Assembly (NCBI RefSeq): GCF_026283925.1
Contig: NZ_JAPDPF010000002.1
Coordinates: 434,001 to 498,000 of the forward strand
Length of the DNA: 64,000 nucleotides
Direction of reading: 5' to 3'
From: Dyella halodurans
GTDB lineage: Bacteria; Pseudomonadota; Gammaproteobacteria; Xanthomonadales; Rhodanobacteraceae
In this document: positions 1-8,932 of the stretch, in pieces
Numbering within the stretch: position 1 is the stretch's first letter
Layout: each line of letters begins with the position of its first letter
Position numbers and translations under genes: made by a program
Notes under the pieces: model-generated
What the model saw: the letters and a program-made list of their open reading frames with translations, nothing else
The model's database searches: none
What the model was told of the DNA's origin: nothing

Positions 1-2226
1 CAAAGCGCCTCCCACCCCATCACCGGCGTGCCGACTTCGATTACCGCCTTCGTGGGTTACACCAACAGCGGCATCGACAACAGGGCGCAGGAAATCTTCA
101 GTTTCGGCGATTACGAGCGCTTGTATGGCGGCCTCGCCTCCGACAGCGAGGTGAGCTACGCGGTGCAGCAGTTCTTTCAGAACGGCGGCGCGCAAGCCTA
201 TGTCGTGCGAACACCGGCTGCATCGCTCGGCGCCACGGCTGCGAACGTGGTGTTTCAATCCTTCACTTTCGAAGCACTGAGCAGCGGTACCGCCGCGAAC
301 GCCAATCTGATGATCGACATCGACTACATCGGACTGAATCCGGACACGGGCAGCAAGAATGACAAGATCTTCAATCTGACGATCACCGACCTGGCCGGCG
401 GTACAGTCGAATACTTCCCTTCCGTTGCCTACGACAACACCCTGAGCAACTGGGTGCAAACCGTCATCAACGATCCGGACAACGGCTCACAACTGATCAA
501 GATGGATACGCCGAACGCGCTGCAGCTCGGCGCAATCAAGGCCCTTATCGGCGTGGGCATCGAACAAACCGGACTCGTAGGCACAGGCATCACGCCTTAC
601 AGTGTCGCCAGCGCGATCTGCGGTACGACGGCCATGGCTTCCGGCAATGTGGCTGTCACGGCAGGCAGCAACGAAGTGATCGGCACCGGCACGCACTTCA
701 GCACCGAGTTGAAGTTCGGCCAGTGGATCACCATCGGCGCCGACACCACGCCATACCGCATTCTTGCAATCGCCAATGACACCAGCCTCACGCTGGCACA
801 AAACGCCGGCACTACCCAGGCCGGTGTAGGCATCACCGTGGCCAACACCACCATACCGAACAAGGACTACGGGCTCACGCTGAGCACGAGCAATCCCGCC
901 ACGCCGCCGGCAGGGCTGCCGATGACGGTAAAGGTGATTCCCAAGAACAGCCAGTTGCCGATGACACTGAGCGGCCTCGCCACGCAGCTCCAACAAGCTT
1001 TCAACGCAGCGCTGGCGGTGCAGATGCCGGGTGCGACGGTGCAGATCACCGTAACGCAGTTGCCCGGTTCGCCAACTGCGCAGGCGCTCCGCATCAATGC
1101 CCTGCTCCCCGGCAACCCGGACGCGGTGATCAGCATCGCGGATCCGTCTGGCGCATCCACACTGCAAGCCTGCACCACGTACATCGGCCTTAAGGCCGGC
1201 ACGACCACCAATAATGTCGCCCATTACGCGCTGGGTACGGGTCATGGCGGCTGGGGCGACCAAACCACTTCGGCCCTGGGCGCGGATGGCACGGGCCTGC
1301 CAGCCACCGCCGACATCATCGGCGACCAGGCATCGTTCACCGGCATCTACGCGTTGCAGAAAGTCGATCTGTTCAACCTCCTCTGCATTCCCGATGCGAC
1401 GCGCGCCACCAAGGGCGACCCCTCCGCGCTGGATCCGAACATCAATACCAGCGCGATCTATAGTACGGCCGTCGCACTGTGCGACCAGCGGCGCGCGTTT
1501 CTGTTAATCGATTCGCCACCGAACGTCACTAGCGTGGCATCCGCAGTAGATTGGAAGAGCACGGGCCTGGGTGTGGTCGATGCAAACGGCGCCGCGTTCT
1601 TCCCGCGCCTGCGTCTCCCCGATCCGCTCAACAAGTATCAGTTGCGCACCTTCGCGCCGTGCGGTGTTGTCGCGGGCGTCTATGCCACCACCGACGGCAG
1701 TCGCGGCGTGTGGAAAGCGCCCGCGGGCACAGCCGCCGTGCTCAATGGCGTACAGAGCATGGCCTACAAGCTCAGCGACGCCGAAAACGGTGTACTCAAT
1801 CCGCTGGGGCTTAACTGCATGCGCAACTTCCCCGTGTACGGTTCGGTGCTATGGGGTGCGCGCACGCTGATGGGTGCGGACGCGATGACGAACCAATGGA
1901 AATACGTACCGGTGCGGCGCACCGCGTTGTTCATCGAGGAAAGCCTTTATCGCGGCACGCAGTGGGTCGTGTTCGAACCGAACGATGAGCCGTTGTGGGC
2001 GTCCATCCGGCTTAACGTCGGAGGATTTATGCAAACCCTGTTCCTCAAGGGCGCCTTCCAGGGAAGCACGCCGCAGCAGGCCTATTTCGTCAAATGCGAC
2101 GGCGAGACGACCACGCAAACCGATATCGACAACGGCATCGTCAACATTCTTGTCGGCTTCGCCCCGCTGAAGCCGGCGGAATTCGTGGTGATCCAGATCG
2201 AACAGATCGCCGGGCAGACGTCCTGA
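1..2226 (+). CDS. Contractile tail sheath protein, 5' end outside window
   Basis: This is the sheath that contracts to drive the inner tube through a target membrane. The frame is open from base 1; the first codons read Q-S-A-S-H-P-I-T-G before the GTG at 28, so that GTG is internal and the real start lies upstream. The N-terminal 'TSITAFVGYT' and the C-terminal 'FIEESLYRGTQWVVFEPND' followed by a long 'GFMQTLFLKGAFQG' stretch are typical of phage/eCIS sheath families. At more than 740 residues it is long for a sheath; the middle (roughly residues 190-420) is a Gly/Thr/Ala-rich insertion of probable beta structure that would decorate the outside. It heads the eCIS operon seen here; other sheath or tube paralogues could lie upstream. 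Confidence 0.95.
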   Translation, partial: QSASHPITGVPTSITAFVGYTNSGIDNRAQEIFSFGDYERLYGGLASDSEVSYAVQQFFQNGGAQAYVVRTPAASLGATAANVVFQSFTFEALSSGTAANANLMIDIDYIGLNPDTGSKNDKIFNLTITDLAGGTVEYFPSVAYDNTLSNWVQTVINDPDNGSQLIKMDTPNALQLGAIKALIGVGIEQTGLVGTGITPYSVASAICGTTAMASGNVAVTAGSNEVIGTGTHFSTELKFGQWITIGADTTPYRILAIANDTSLTLAQNAGTTQAGVGITVANTTIPNKDYGLTLSTSNPATPPAGLPMTVKVIPKNSQLPMTLSGLATQLQQAFNAALAVQMPGATVQITVTQLPGSPTAQALRINALLPGNPDAVISIADPSGASTLQACTTYIGLKAGTTTNNVAHYALGTGHGGWGDQTTSALGADGTGLPATADIIGDQASFTGIYALQKVDLFNLLCIPDATRATKGDPSALDPNINTSAIYSTAVALCDQRRAFLLIDSPPNVTSVASAVDWKSTGLGVVDANGAAFFPRLRLPDPLNKYQLRTFAPCGVVAGVYATTDGSRGVWKAPAGTAAVLNGVQSMAYKLSDAENGVLNPLGLNCMRNFPVYGSVLWGARTLMGADAMTNQWKYVPVRRTALFIEESLYRGTQWVVFEPNDEPLWASIRLNVGGFMQTLFLKGAFQGSTPQQAYFVKCDGETTTQTDIDNGIVNILVGFAPLKPAEFVVIQIEQIAGQTS

Positions 2227-2264
2227 TGTCGAACCGTCCTCATGAAGCTCCATCTTTTCCTTGT

Positions 2265-2343
2265 CGTCATTCCCGCGAAAGCCGAGGCCCATCCTCACTT
2301 TTACCCAAGAAAACCATCAAATCCCGCTTTCGCGGGAATGACG
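2265..2343. repeat. REP-like inverted repeat between sheath and tube genes
   Basis: Two perfect 18-base complementary arms (2265-2282 and 2326-2343), each containing the 'cattcccgcg' core, are separated by 43 bases. They fill most of the 177-base sheath-tube gap. Related hairpin sequence recurs at 18860-18881. In RNA it would form a strong stem that could tune expression of the downstream tube gene or protect the upstream message; that role is inferred. Confidence 0.75.
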
Positions 2344-2403
2344 GCAAAGAGAGAACACGCATTGCCGATGGAACATGACCCGCGTCTTCTACGGAGATGA
2401 ATC

Positions 2404-2931
2404 ATGGCCGAATTCACTGCCAATCCCCAGCGCTTCGATCCTTACAAGAACTTCAAATTCCGCCTCAAATGGGGCGGACGCTATGTGGCCGGCGTTAGCA
2501 AGGTATCGGCGCTCAAGCGCACCACCGAGGTGGTCAAGCATCGCAACGGCGGCGATCCTAGCACCAGTCGCAAGTCGCCCGGGCGCAACGAGTTCGAGGC
2601 GATCACGCTGGAACGCGGCGTGACGCACGATCCCGATTTCGAAGCCTGGGCAGCCAAGGTATGGCAGGTCGGCGCCACGCTTGGGAGCGAAGTGTCTCTG
2701 GCGGATTTTCGCAAGGACGTGATCCTTGACTTCTACAACGAGGCCGGGCAACTGGCGATCAGCTACAAGATTTATCGCGCCTGGGTATCCGAATACCAGG
2801 CATTGCCGGATCTGGATGCCAACGCTAACGCCGTCGCCATTCAGCACATCAAGCTGGAAAACGAAGGCTGGGAGCGCGACACCTCGGTCACCGAGCCTAC
2901 CGAGCCCAGTTACAACTCCACCGCGGCCTAG
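2404..2931 (+). CDS. eCIS/phage tail tube protein
   Basis: This 175-aa protein is the inner tube (Hcp/gp19-like) subunit. It starts ATG with GGAG about seven bases upstream. The N-terminal half carries the pattern of the conserved phage tail region family: 'RFDPYKNFKFRLKW', then 'VAGVSKVSALKRTTEVVKHR', then 'ITLERGVTHDPDFEAWA'. The length is slightly above the roughly 150 aa usual for Afp1/Afp5 tubes. It lies directly downstream of the sheath, as in most contractile systems, and is the only tube gene in the window. Confidence 0.93.
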   Translation: MAEFTANPQRFDPYKNFKFRLKWGGRYVAGVSKVSALKRTTEVVKHRNGGDPSTSRKSPGRNEFEAITLERGVTHDPDFEAWAAKVWQVGATLGSEVSLADFRKDVILDFYNEAGQLAISYKIYRAWVSEYQALPDLDANANAVAIQHIKLENEGWERDTSVTEPTEPSYNSTAA

Positions 2932-2934
2932 GAC

Positions 2935-3669
2935 GTGATGATGCCTATGCTACCCCTCTCCGGCGAACGCTTGCTGGCCGCATGCGAACAGGCGCATGGC
3001 GAGTCCGCCATGTTACGCGCCATCACGCTGCTTGCTGCGGTGTTGCCGGAATGCGGGCGCGAACAAGTGCTGCAATGGCCGATCGCGCAGCGCAACCGTC
3101 TTTTGCTGCAACTGCATCGGATCAGCTTTGGCCCTTCGCTGGACGGCTATGCCGCCTGCACGCAATGCGGTACCGGCATGGAACTTCACCTGGCGGTCGC
3201 CGACGTACTGGATGACATCGACGAGAGCCGCGTACCCACGGGCCTCGAATGGCTCGAAGCGGATCAACCCAGATCGATGCGCCAGGCCACTAGCGCCGAT
3301 TTGCTGGCCGCCGCCCAGGCTCCCAGCGAGGCGATAGCCGAAGAACGATTGTTGCTGCGCTGCATGGGCATGGACGAATCCTCCGCACCGACGCTTCCGG
3401 CAGACGCCATGCAGGCGGCACGCGTGCGCTTTGAGCAGCTGCATGCCGCTAGCCAGTTGCATTGCGTGATGCACTGTCCCGAATGCGATCACGAAGCCGC
3501 GTGGGAGCTCGATCCCGTGCACTTCGTGTGGCGGGAAGCACGGCGCGCCGCAGGCCGCCTGCTCAACGACGTCCACATGCTCGCCCTTAACTATGGCTGG
3601 AGCGAGGCGGACATTGTCTCGATGAACCCCAGGCGCCGCGAAACCTACCTGGAGTTGCTTGAGGCATGA
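2935..3669 (+). CDS. Zinc-ribbon baseplate/tail assembly chaperone-like protein
   Basis: A 244-aa protein with two CxxC pairs ('CTQCG' near residue 76 and 'CPECD' near residue 181) that together could bind one zinc ion. This arrangement and its place between tube and DUF4255 genes match the 'T4 family baseplate hub assembly chaperone' proteins of eCIS loci. The start is ambiguous: GTG 2935 is followed by ATG codons at 2938, 2941 and 2947. The end overlaps the next gene by ATGA. The role as assembly chaperone is from family context; no catalytic motif is visible. Confidence 0.75.
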   Translation: MMMPMLPLSGERLLAACEQAHGESAMLRAITLLAAVLPECGREQVLQWPIAQRNRLLLQLHRISFGPSLDGYAACTQCGTGMELHLAVADVLDDIDESRVPTGLEWLEADQPRSMRQATSADLLAAAQAPSEAIAEERLLLRCMGMDESSAPTLPADAMQAARVRFEQLHAASQLHCVMHCPECDHEAAWELDPVHFVWREARRAAGRLLNDVHMLALNYGWSEADIVSMNPRRRETYLELLEA

Positions 3670-4325
3670 GTCCTATCCTGCACAGGCTGATCAGTGACGC
3701 CCGCGGTGTAGATCAATCCGCCGTGCCGCGGATCGAGCCATTGCTCGCGCCGCACTTTGCCGGAAGGCCACGCGCTGGAGACATGTCGCCTTTGCGCGGA
3801 GTTCAAGCGCAAGTCGACGCGCCTGTGCATACGATGACAACGGCCGGCCTGGCGCATACGCGGGTGCCGCCGATGCGAACACGCAGCACGACCGTCGCCA
3901 CGTCGCAAGCCGCACCCTCGACACACGCCGAACGCGCTCACGACGCGCAAATGGGCGAATCGGCCCAGGCGATAGCCTCGCCGGCACCGCTGGAGCAGGC
4001 ACCCTCACACTTGCTGATCGAACACGTGCGCGAGGAACCCGTTGCACGCGACACGCTCCAACCGATCCTGCCGGCGACGGTCCCTCCAGAGCAGAGCGCA
4101 CCTAAGGCAGCTCGTGCGACAGCCGGACCGTTGCACCTGGCGCAAGCCGTCGCAGGCCAAGCCCCCGCGATCGAAGAGCACACTCAAACCATCACCATCT
4201 CGATCGGCCGCGTCGAAGTGCGCAACGCACCGCCGCCCGCGCTGGCGCCATCGCGCCGCTCGACGTTCAAGCCAGGCATGAGCCTTGATGCCTTCCTCGG
4301 CCGTGGCAGGAGCGATGAACGATGA
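3666..4325 (+). CDS. Ala/Pro-rich eCIS linker protein of unknown function
   Basis: 219 aa, mostly low-complexity Ala/Pro/Arg sequence with no globular domain that I recognise. The C-terminus is different: 'ITISIGRVEVRNAPPPA' followed by an Arg/Ser stretch and 'GMSLDAFLGRGR'. A short conserved tail of this type (isoleucine-rich strand, Pro run, then S-L-D-x-[FY]-L) is common on small proteins encoded just before the DUF4255 gene in eCIS operons. It overlaps both neighbours by ATGA, so it is made in step with them. Probably a tethering or assembly factor; inference only. Confidence 0.7.
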   Translation: MSPILHRLISDARGVDQSAVPRIEPLLAPHFAGRPRAGDMSPLRGVQAQVDAPVHTMTTAGLAHTRVPPMRTRSTTVATSQAAPSTHAERAHDAQMGESAQAIASPAPLEQAPSHLLIEHVREEPVARDTLQPILPATVPPEQSAPKAARATAGPLHLAQAVAGQAPAIEEHTQTITISIGRVEVRNAPPPALAPSRRSTFKPGMSLDAFLGRGRSDER

Positions 4326-5578
4326 GCAATTACCTTGCCGTCGGCGGCGTTAGCGCGGTGTTGCGCTGGTTGTTGACCGATGCATTGACCAGCGGCGGTC
4401 CTAGCGTGATTCTCGGTGGCAGCAGCGCCGGCATCACTGTCACCTCGCCCGATCTGGTGCCGGTGGGCGCGGACGAGCAGCCGGGCGTGAACATTTTCAT
4501 GTATTACGCCAGCCTCAATCCGGCGTTGCGTAATGTCAATCTTCCATCGCGTAATGCCTATGGCAATGCCATCAGCAATCCGCCACTCGCACTCAACCTG
4601 CACTACTTGGTCAGCGCCTACGGGAGCAAGCAGTTCGATCCGGAAATCCTTCTTGGCTGGGCCATGAAGGTGCTTCACGATACGCCGGTGGTACCCCGCC
4701 AGACGATTCAGGATGCGCTCGACGCGCTATTGCCCGGCGGCACGCACGAAGGTTCGTTGATCGACGGCTGTCTACTCGCCAGCCAGATCGAACACATCCG
4801 CATCACGCCGGAAACGCTCACCACCGAAGAGATCTATCGGTTATGGACCGCGTTCCAGACCAGCTATCGGCCTACTACGTCGTATCAGGTTTCGGTGGTC
4901 GTGATCCAGGACACCAATACCTATGCATCGAACCTTCCGGTGCAGACGCGTTCGGTGTTGGTGCTGCCAATGCAATCGCCGGTGATCGACAGCATCGTGC
5001 CGGGCGCGGTGGCCGCCGGCGGCACGTTCACCGTGCTGGGAGGCAACTTCGTGGGCGATGCGGCCAGCCAGACACTGGTGTCGATCGACGGCGCTGCCGG
5101 CATCGCGCCTGCCACGCTGCAAAGCAAGGCGTTGCGTGTGACGCTTCCATCAACATTGCAAGCCGGCACTCGACTGCTGCGCGTGCAGCGCACGGTCACC
5201 TTTCCCACGTCGTCAAAGCCGCATGCGGGCTTCAGCTCCAGCCCCATGCCATTCCAGTTGCTGCCGACGATCACCAACGCGACACCCAATCCCGTCGCGC
5301 AGAGCGGTTCGGTGACGATCACCGTATCGCCGTCGGTGGGCAGCATGCAGCAGGCCGCGCTTTATATCGGCGATATCGCTATCCCCATCGATCAGCGCCC
5401 CACCAGCGCACCGTTAAGTTCCAGCACGCTGGTCTTTCCGCTCGCCAACTCGGTGCCGGTGGGCACATATCCGCTCCGCATCGAGATCGACGGCGCGCAA
5501 AGCCGGCTCACCTTGGACACCACTACCGGAAGCCCGACCTTCGGTGAGTACCTGCCGCAATTGCAGGTGACGCCATGA
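4322..5578 (+). CDS. DUF4255 (Pvc16/Afp16-like) tail terminator
   Basis: 418 aa. The first ~190 residues match the DUF4255/Pvc16 N-terminal family ('AVLRWLLTDAL', 'GVNIFMYYASLNPALRN', 'LNLHYLVSAYG', 'PEILLGWAMKVLHDTPV'). In Afp and PVC particles this family caps the end of the sheath-tube and fixes its length. The C-terminal half contains two beta-rich IPT/TIG-like Ig repeats ('IDSIVPGAVAAGGTFTVLGGNF' type pattern at about 220-310 and 'ITNATPNPVAQSGSVTITV' at about 315-400), as seen in longer members. ATGA overlaps bind it to both neighbours. Confidence 0.9.
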   Translation: MSNYLAVGGVSAVLRWLLTDALTSGGPSVILGGSSAGITVTSPDLVPVGADEQPGVNIFMYYASLNPALRNVNLPSRNAYGNAISNPPLALNLHYLVSAYGSKQFDPEILLGWAMKVLHDTPVVPRQTIQDALDALLPGGTHEGSLIDGCLLASQIEHIRITPETLTTEEIYRLWTAFQTSYRPTTSYQVSVVVIQDTNTYASNLPVQTRSVLVLPMQSPVIDSIVPGAVAAGGTFTVLGGNFVGDAASQTLVSIDGAAGIAPATLQSKALRVTLPSTLQAGTRLLRVQRTVTFPTSSKPHAGFSSSPMPFQLLPTITNATPNPVAQSGSVTITVSPSVGSMQQAALYIGDIAIPIDQRPTSAPLSSSTLVFPLANSVPVGTYPLRIEIDGAQSRLTLDTTTGSPTFGEYLPQLQVTP

Positions 5579-7518
5579 ACGCCGTCCGCACGCTTGCCAA
5601 CGAATCCCTCTCGCAGGCATTGGATCGCGTCTACCGCAAACTCGTGACGGGAGCCGGCACGGAGACGCCGCAAGCGTCAGCCTCACTCCCCTACAACGCC
5701 GACGACGAAACACCGGGGCACCGCCTGCACGACCTGCAGGCCATGTTCGCCCTCAGTCCATTCGAACGCGATGTGCTGGTGTTGTGCCTGGGTTGCAGCA
5801 TCGAAGCACGATTCGTGACAGCCTGCGCCGCCGCACACGAGAACGCGCAAGCCAACTGGCCCACCTTTGGGCTGGCACTGGCGACCTTGGACGATCCGCA
5901 CTGGAGCGCCATCGGCCGTGCGCGGCCACTGCGCTACTGGACCCTTATCGAGATGGTGCGCCCGGCCGGCAACTACGCGCCGCTACTACACGCGCCGTTG
6001 CAGATCGACGAACGCATTCTGCATTACCTCCTCGGCGTGCCAGCTATTGAGGAACGGCTAGAAGCGCTAACGCACCCGTTCTCCGTCCCGTCGGACTCGG
6101 GCAATGCATTGCGTCGGGACAGTGCATTGCGCGATGGGCTTCGCCACTGGCTTGGCCATGCAGAGCAAGGCAAGGCCGTCTTGTTGTGTGGCGAACGCAG
6201 CGCGTCGCGTTCGTCGGCCTTCGTCGCGCTGTGCAAAGAAGCCGGCTTGAATCCATACAGCCTGTACGCAGCGGATCTTCCCGCCGCCGCGGAAGAGCGT
6301 AACACGCTGGCCCGCTTATGGACGCGTGAAGCGGCGCTGCAAAACGCAGCACTGTTTGTTCGCTGCAACGATGGCGACAACGTGCATATGCTGGCCGGAT
6401 GGTTGGATCAGGTACAGGCCCCGGTCGCCGTGGATGCCCCATCGGGATCGTCGGCGGAACGACTGCCGGGCTTGCGCCTGGAAGTGCCGGAGCTTTCGGC
6501 CGAAGAACGCAAGGCGGCCTGGATCGATCAATTGGGTGACGTGTCGCGGCATCTCAATGGCACTCTGGATCGCATCGTCGAATACTTTCATTTCGACGCG
6601 GCCACGATCCAGGCTGCCGCGTCCATCGCACGGGAGACGGAGCTTGACGAGCATGAAGCGATTGAGCGAACCGCTTGGCGCATTTGCCGACAGCAGGGGC
6701 GCCGTTCGCTGGACAATCTCGCGCGCAGGATCGAGCCGCGCGCCGAGTGGTCAGACTTGATATTGCCACCCACGCAAACCGAGACGCTGCAGCAGATCGC
6801 CATTCACATGCGCCAGCGCGCCGTGGTCAACCAATGCTGGGGCTTCGCTGAACGCTACAGTCGCGGTCATGGCTTGAGCGCATTGTTCGCAGGAGCCAGC
6901 GGCACGGGCAAGACCATGGCCGCGGAAGTGCTCGCGCGCGAACTGGACCTGGACCTGTACCAGGTCGATCTCGCCGCTCTGGTCAGTAAATACATTGGCG
7001 AAACCGAAAAGAATCTGCGCCGCGTGTTCGATGCCGCGGAGGAAAGCGGTGCGGTGTTGCTGTTCGACGAATGCGACGCCTTGTTCGGAAAACGTAGCGA
7101 AGTGCGCGACAGCCACGACCGCTACGCGAATATGGAAGTGGCTTACCTTCTGCAACGCATGGATAGCTATCGCGGAGTGGCGATCCTCACGACCAATATG
7201 CGGCACTCGTTGGATTCGGCGTTCGTGCGGCGTATCCGCTTCATCGTGCAGTTTCCTTTCCCCGACGCAGCGTCGCGCGCACGCATCTGGCAAGGAATCT
7301 TCCCCAAGAACGCGCCGCTCGACCGGATCGACTACGAGCAGTTGTCGCAACTGAATATAGCCGGCGGCACGATCCGCAATATCGCCACACATGCGGCCTT
7401 CCTGGCGGCCGAGGCTGGTACGTCGATTGGCGCGCCACAGATTCTCGCCGCGTCGCGACTGGAATACGCGAAATTGGACAAGCCACTCACATCGTCGGAA
7501 ACGAAGGGATGGGTATGA
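5575..7518 (+). CDS. eCIS AAA+ ATPase (Afp15/Pvc15-like)
   Basis: 647 aa. The C-terminal AAA+ module has Walker A GASGTGKT (residues ~440-447), Walker B 'LLFDECDA' with Asp near 498, and an arginine-finger region 'FVRRIRFIVQFPFP'. The N-terminal ~400 residues are an Afp15-type accessory domain containing a second, degenerate P-loop-like region. In Afp, the ATPase is needed for assembly of mature particles, not for contraction. It starts ATG overlapping the cap stop (ATGA) and ends ATGA into the next small gene. Confidence 0.94.
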   Translation: MNAVRTLANESLSQALDRVYRKLVTGAGTETPQASASLPYNADDETPGHRLHDLQAMFALSPFERDVLVLCLGCSIEARFVTACAAAHENAQANWPTFGLALATLDDPHWSAIGRARPLRYWTLIEMVRPAGNYAPLLHAPLQIDERILHYLLGVPAIEERLEALTHPFSVPSDSGNALRRDSALRDGLRHWLGHAEQGKAVLLCGERSASRSSAFVALCKEAGLNPYSLYAADLPAAAEERNTLARLWTREAALQNAALFVRCNDGDNVHMLAGWLDQVQAPVAVDAPSGSSAERLPGLRLEVPELSAEERKAAWIDQLGDVSRHLNGTLDRIVEYFHFDAATIQAAASIARETELDEHEAIERTAWRICRQQGRRSLDNLARRIEPRAEWSDLILPPTQTETLQQIAIHMRQRAVVNQCWGFAERYSRGHGLSALFAGASGTGKTMAAEVLARELDLDLYQVDLAALVSKYIGETEKNLRRVFDAAEESGAVLLFDECDALFGKRSEVRDSHDRYANMEVAYLLQRMDSYRGVAILTTNMRHSLDSAFVRRIRFIVQFPFPDAASRARIWQGIFPKNAPLDRIDYEQLSQLNIAGGTIRNIATHAAFLAAEAGTSIGAPQILAASRLEYAKLDKPLTSSETKGWV

Positions 7519-7961
7519 GCGCGTCACATCACCCGCGTCGCACGCGCTTGGCAGAAGCGGCCCCATCCCCTGCTCGCAGGAGAGGTCTGGGGTGGGCTGA
7601 GACCTTGCCTCAGCCCTCTCCGCCAGGCTTCACGCCCTCCCAACCTATCCCGGGGATCAGGGGCAAGGGCCCATTGGAGGCGCATCCCTCGCATGTGGCC
7701 GTACGTATCGATATCGGGACACTGTACTTGCACGGATATAGCACAGCACAGCAACGACGATTCCTGCGTACGTTGGAGACGCAACTCGCGCAAATGGCGA
7801 CCGCTCGAACCGATTGGTCAGTGCTCGCATCGCGACATATTGCGCGCCTTGAGCCCTTCCAAGTGCGCGCGGGCACCACGCCCGAAGAGGCCGCGTCCAT
7901 GGTCACGCAACAACTGTTTGACCTGTGCACAGGTCACGACACGGAGGACCTCCATGGCTAA
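7515..7961 (+). CDS. Small eCIS protein of unknown function; N-terminus includes repeat sequence
   Basis: The ATG at 7515 overlaps the ATPase stop (ATGA) and gives 148 aa. Residues ~10-60 are encoded by a Pro/Gly/Arg-rich stretch that looks like an intergenic repeat, not a domain. The plausible conserved part begins at an in-frame GTG (7695): 'VAVRIDIGTLYLHGYS', followed by a helical region and 'RLEPFQVRAGTTPEEAA'. A protein of ~88 aa with this opening (basic, then L-x-L-x-G-[FY]) is found at this spot in other eCIS operons. If the repeat was inserted, the original start may be 7695, 14 bases after a GGAGG. Confidence 0.6.
   Translation: MSASHHPRRTRLAEAAPSPARRRGLGWAETLPQPSPPGFTPSQPIPGIRGKGPLEAHPSHVAVRIDIGTLYLHGYSTAQQRRFLRTLETQLAQMATARTDWSVLASRHIARLEPFQVRAGTTPEEAASMVTQQLFDLCTGHDTEDLHG
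7561..7680. repeat. Intergenic-type repeat read through by an eCIS gene
   Basis: This stretch is rich in 'ccccatcccc', 'ccctctccgcc' and 'cccgggga' words, includes a CCTGC-tc-GCAGG hairpin (7569-7580), and encodes low-complexity P/S/R/G. Such words are usual in extragenic repeats of GC-rich proteobacteria. It sits between the ATPase stop and the conserved part of the next gene. Confidence 0.45.
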
Positions 7962-8556
7962 CGTGTCGCCGCTGCTACGCAAGGGCGCCATTCTCACGCT
8001 CGACCCGACGCTGGGAATTCCTCTCGGCAAGATCATGCTGCAATACAACCCCGACACGATCACGCGCTCGCTCAAACCGCAAAGCGTAGGCGACGAACCC
8101 GATCGAACCGAGATCCTTCGCCTTAAGGGCCCGCCGATCGAAACCATCAAGTGCGAGATCGAGATCGACGCGACCGATCAGCTGGCCGATAGCGATGCCA
8201 CTACGATGTCGCTGGGCATCCAGCCACAGCTATCGCTGTTGGAACTCTTGCTCTATCCGAGCAGCGGCACGCTGATCGTCAACGAAGTACTGTCGCTGTT
8301 CGGAACCATCGAGATTCTACCGATGGAATCGGCGCTCACCGTCTTCGCATGGAGCAACCAGCGCGTGACGCCGGTGCGCATTACCGAGATGGAGATCACC
8401 GAGGAGGCCTTCGATCCTCAGCTCAACCCGATCCGCGCCAAGGTTTCGCTTGGCCTGCGCGTGTTGAGCGTAAACGACGTCGGCTTCCTCACGCCTGCGG
8501 GTGCGTTGTATCTGGTCTACCAGACCAGCAAAGAAGCCATGGCGCAGATGGGATAG
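7954..8556 (+). CDS. CIS tube-initiator protein (Afp7 N-terminal-like)
   Basis: 200 aa from ATG 7954, which has GGAGGA six bases upstream; longer in-frame extensions run over the previous gene and are unlikely. The opening 'GAILTLDPTLGIPLGKIMLQYNPDTITRSL' has the 'FQ/YNP' motif of the contractile-injection-system tube N-terminal family (Afp7/Pvc7, gp53-related), which forms the first ring between tube and spike hub. In Afp7 a LysM-type domain follows in the same polypeptide; here that domain is on the next gene (8567-8932). (The quoted opening continues past the Y-N-P motif; positions are residues 11-40.). Confidence 0.85.
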   Translation: MANVSPLLRKGAILTLDPTLGIPLGKIMLQYNPDTITRSLKPQSVGDEPDRTEILRLKGPPIETIKCEIEIDATDQLADSDATTMSLGIQPQLSLLELLLYPSSGTLIVNEVLSLFGTIEILPMESALTVFAWSNQRVTPVRITEMEITEEAFDPQLNPIRAKVSLGLRVLSVNDVGFLTPAGALYLVYQTSKEAMAQMG

Positions 8557-8566
8557 GGGAACCGAT

Positions 8567-8932
8567 ATGGATCAGGCGCTCGCTTCGCTCATCACCTCAG
8601 CGGCCGGCACCGGCGCACCGACGCTTACCTCCAGCCGCTACTACGGCTCGGCCACTTGCCCATACACTCTGCCGAACGGCACGCAGGTGATGTATCTAGC
8701 ACGGCGCATTCTGCCGCAGGCTGGCATCTATCAAGCCGTGCAGACCTATGTGGTGGTAGACGGCGATCGCCTGGACAATCTCGCCGCGAAGTTTCTCGGC
8801 GATCCGCTGCTGTATTGGATGATCTGCGATGCCAACAACAGCACGGATCTCGATGCGCTCACCGCTCAAGTCGGTCGCAGCATCCTGATTCCGATGTCGT
8901 CGAGCATTCCTCCCGGAGCGCGCTATGGCTAG
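8567..8932 (+). CDS. LysM-like baseplate protein (gp53/Afp7 C-terminal-like)
   Basis: 121 aa from ATG 8567, ten bases after the stop of the CIS-tube protein. Residues ~60-112 resemble a LysM fold as found in baseplate gp53 proteins: 'TYVVVDGDRLDNLAAKFLGD' followed by 'YWMICDANN' and a terminal 'GRSILIP'. In phage-like baseplates this domain binds the hub rather than peptidoglycan. The gene overlaps the hub gene start by eight bases. Upstream in-frame starts would overlap the preceding gene and lack a ribosome site. Confidence 0.85.
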   Translation: MDQALASLITSAAGTGAPTLTSSRYYGSATCPYTLPNGTQVMYLARRILPQAGIYQAVQTYVVVDGDRLDNLAAKFLGDPLLYWMICDANNSTDLDALTAQVGRSILIPMSSSIPPGARYG

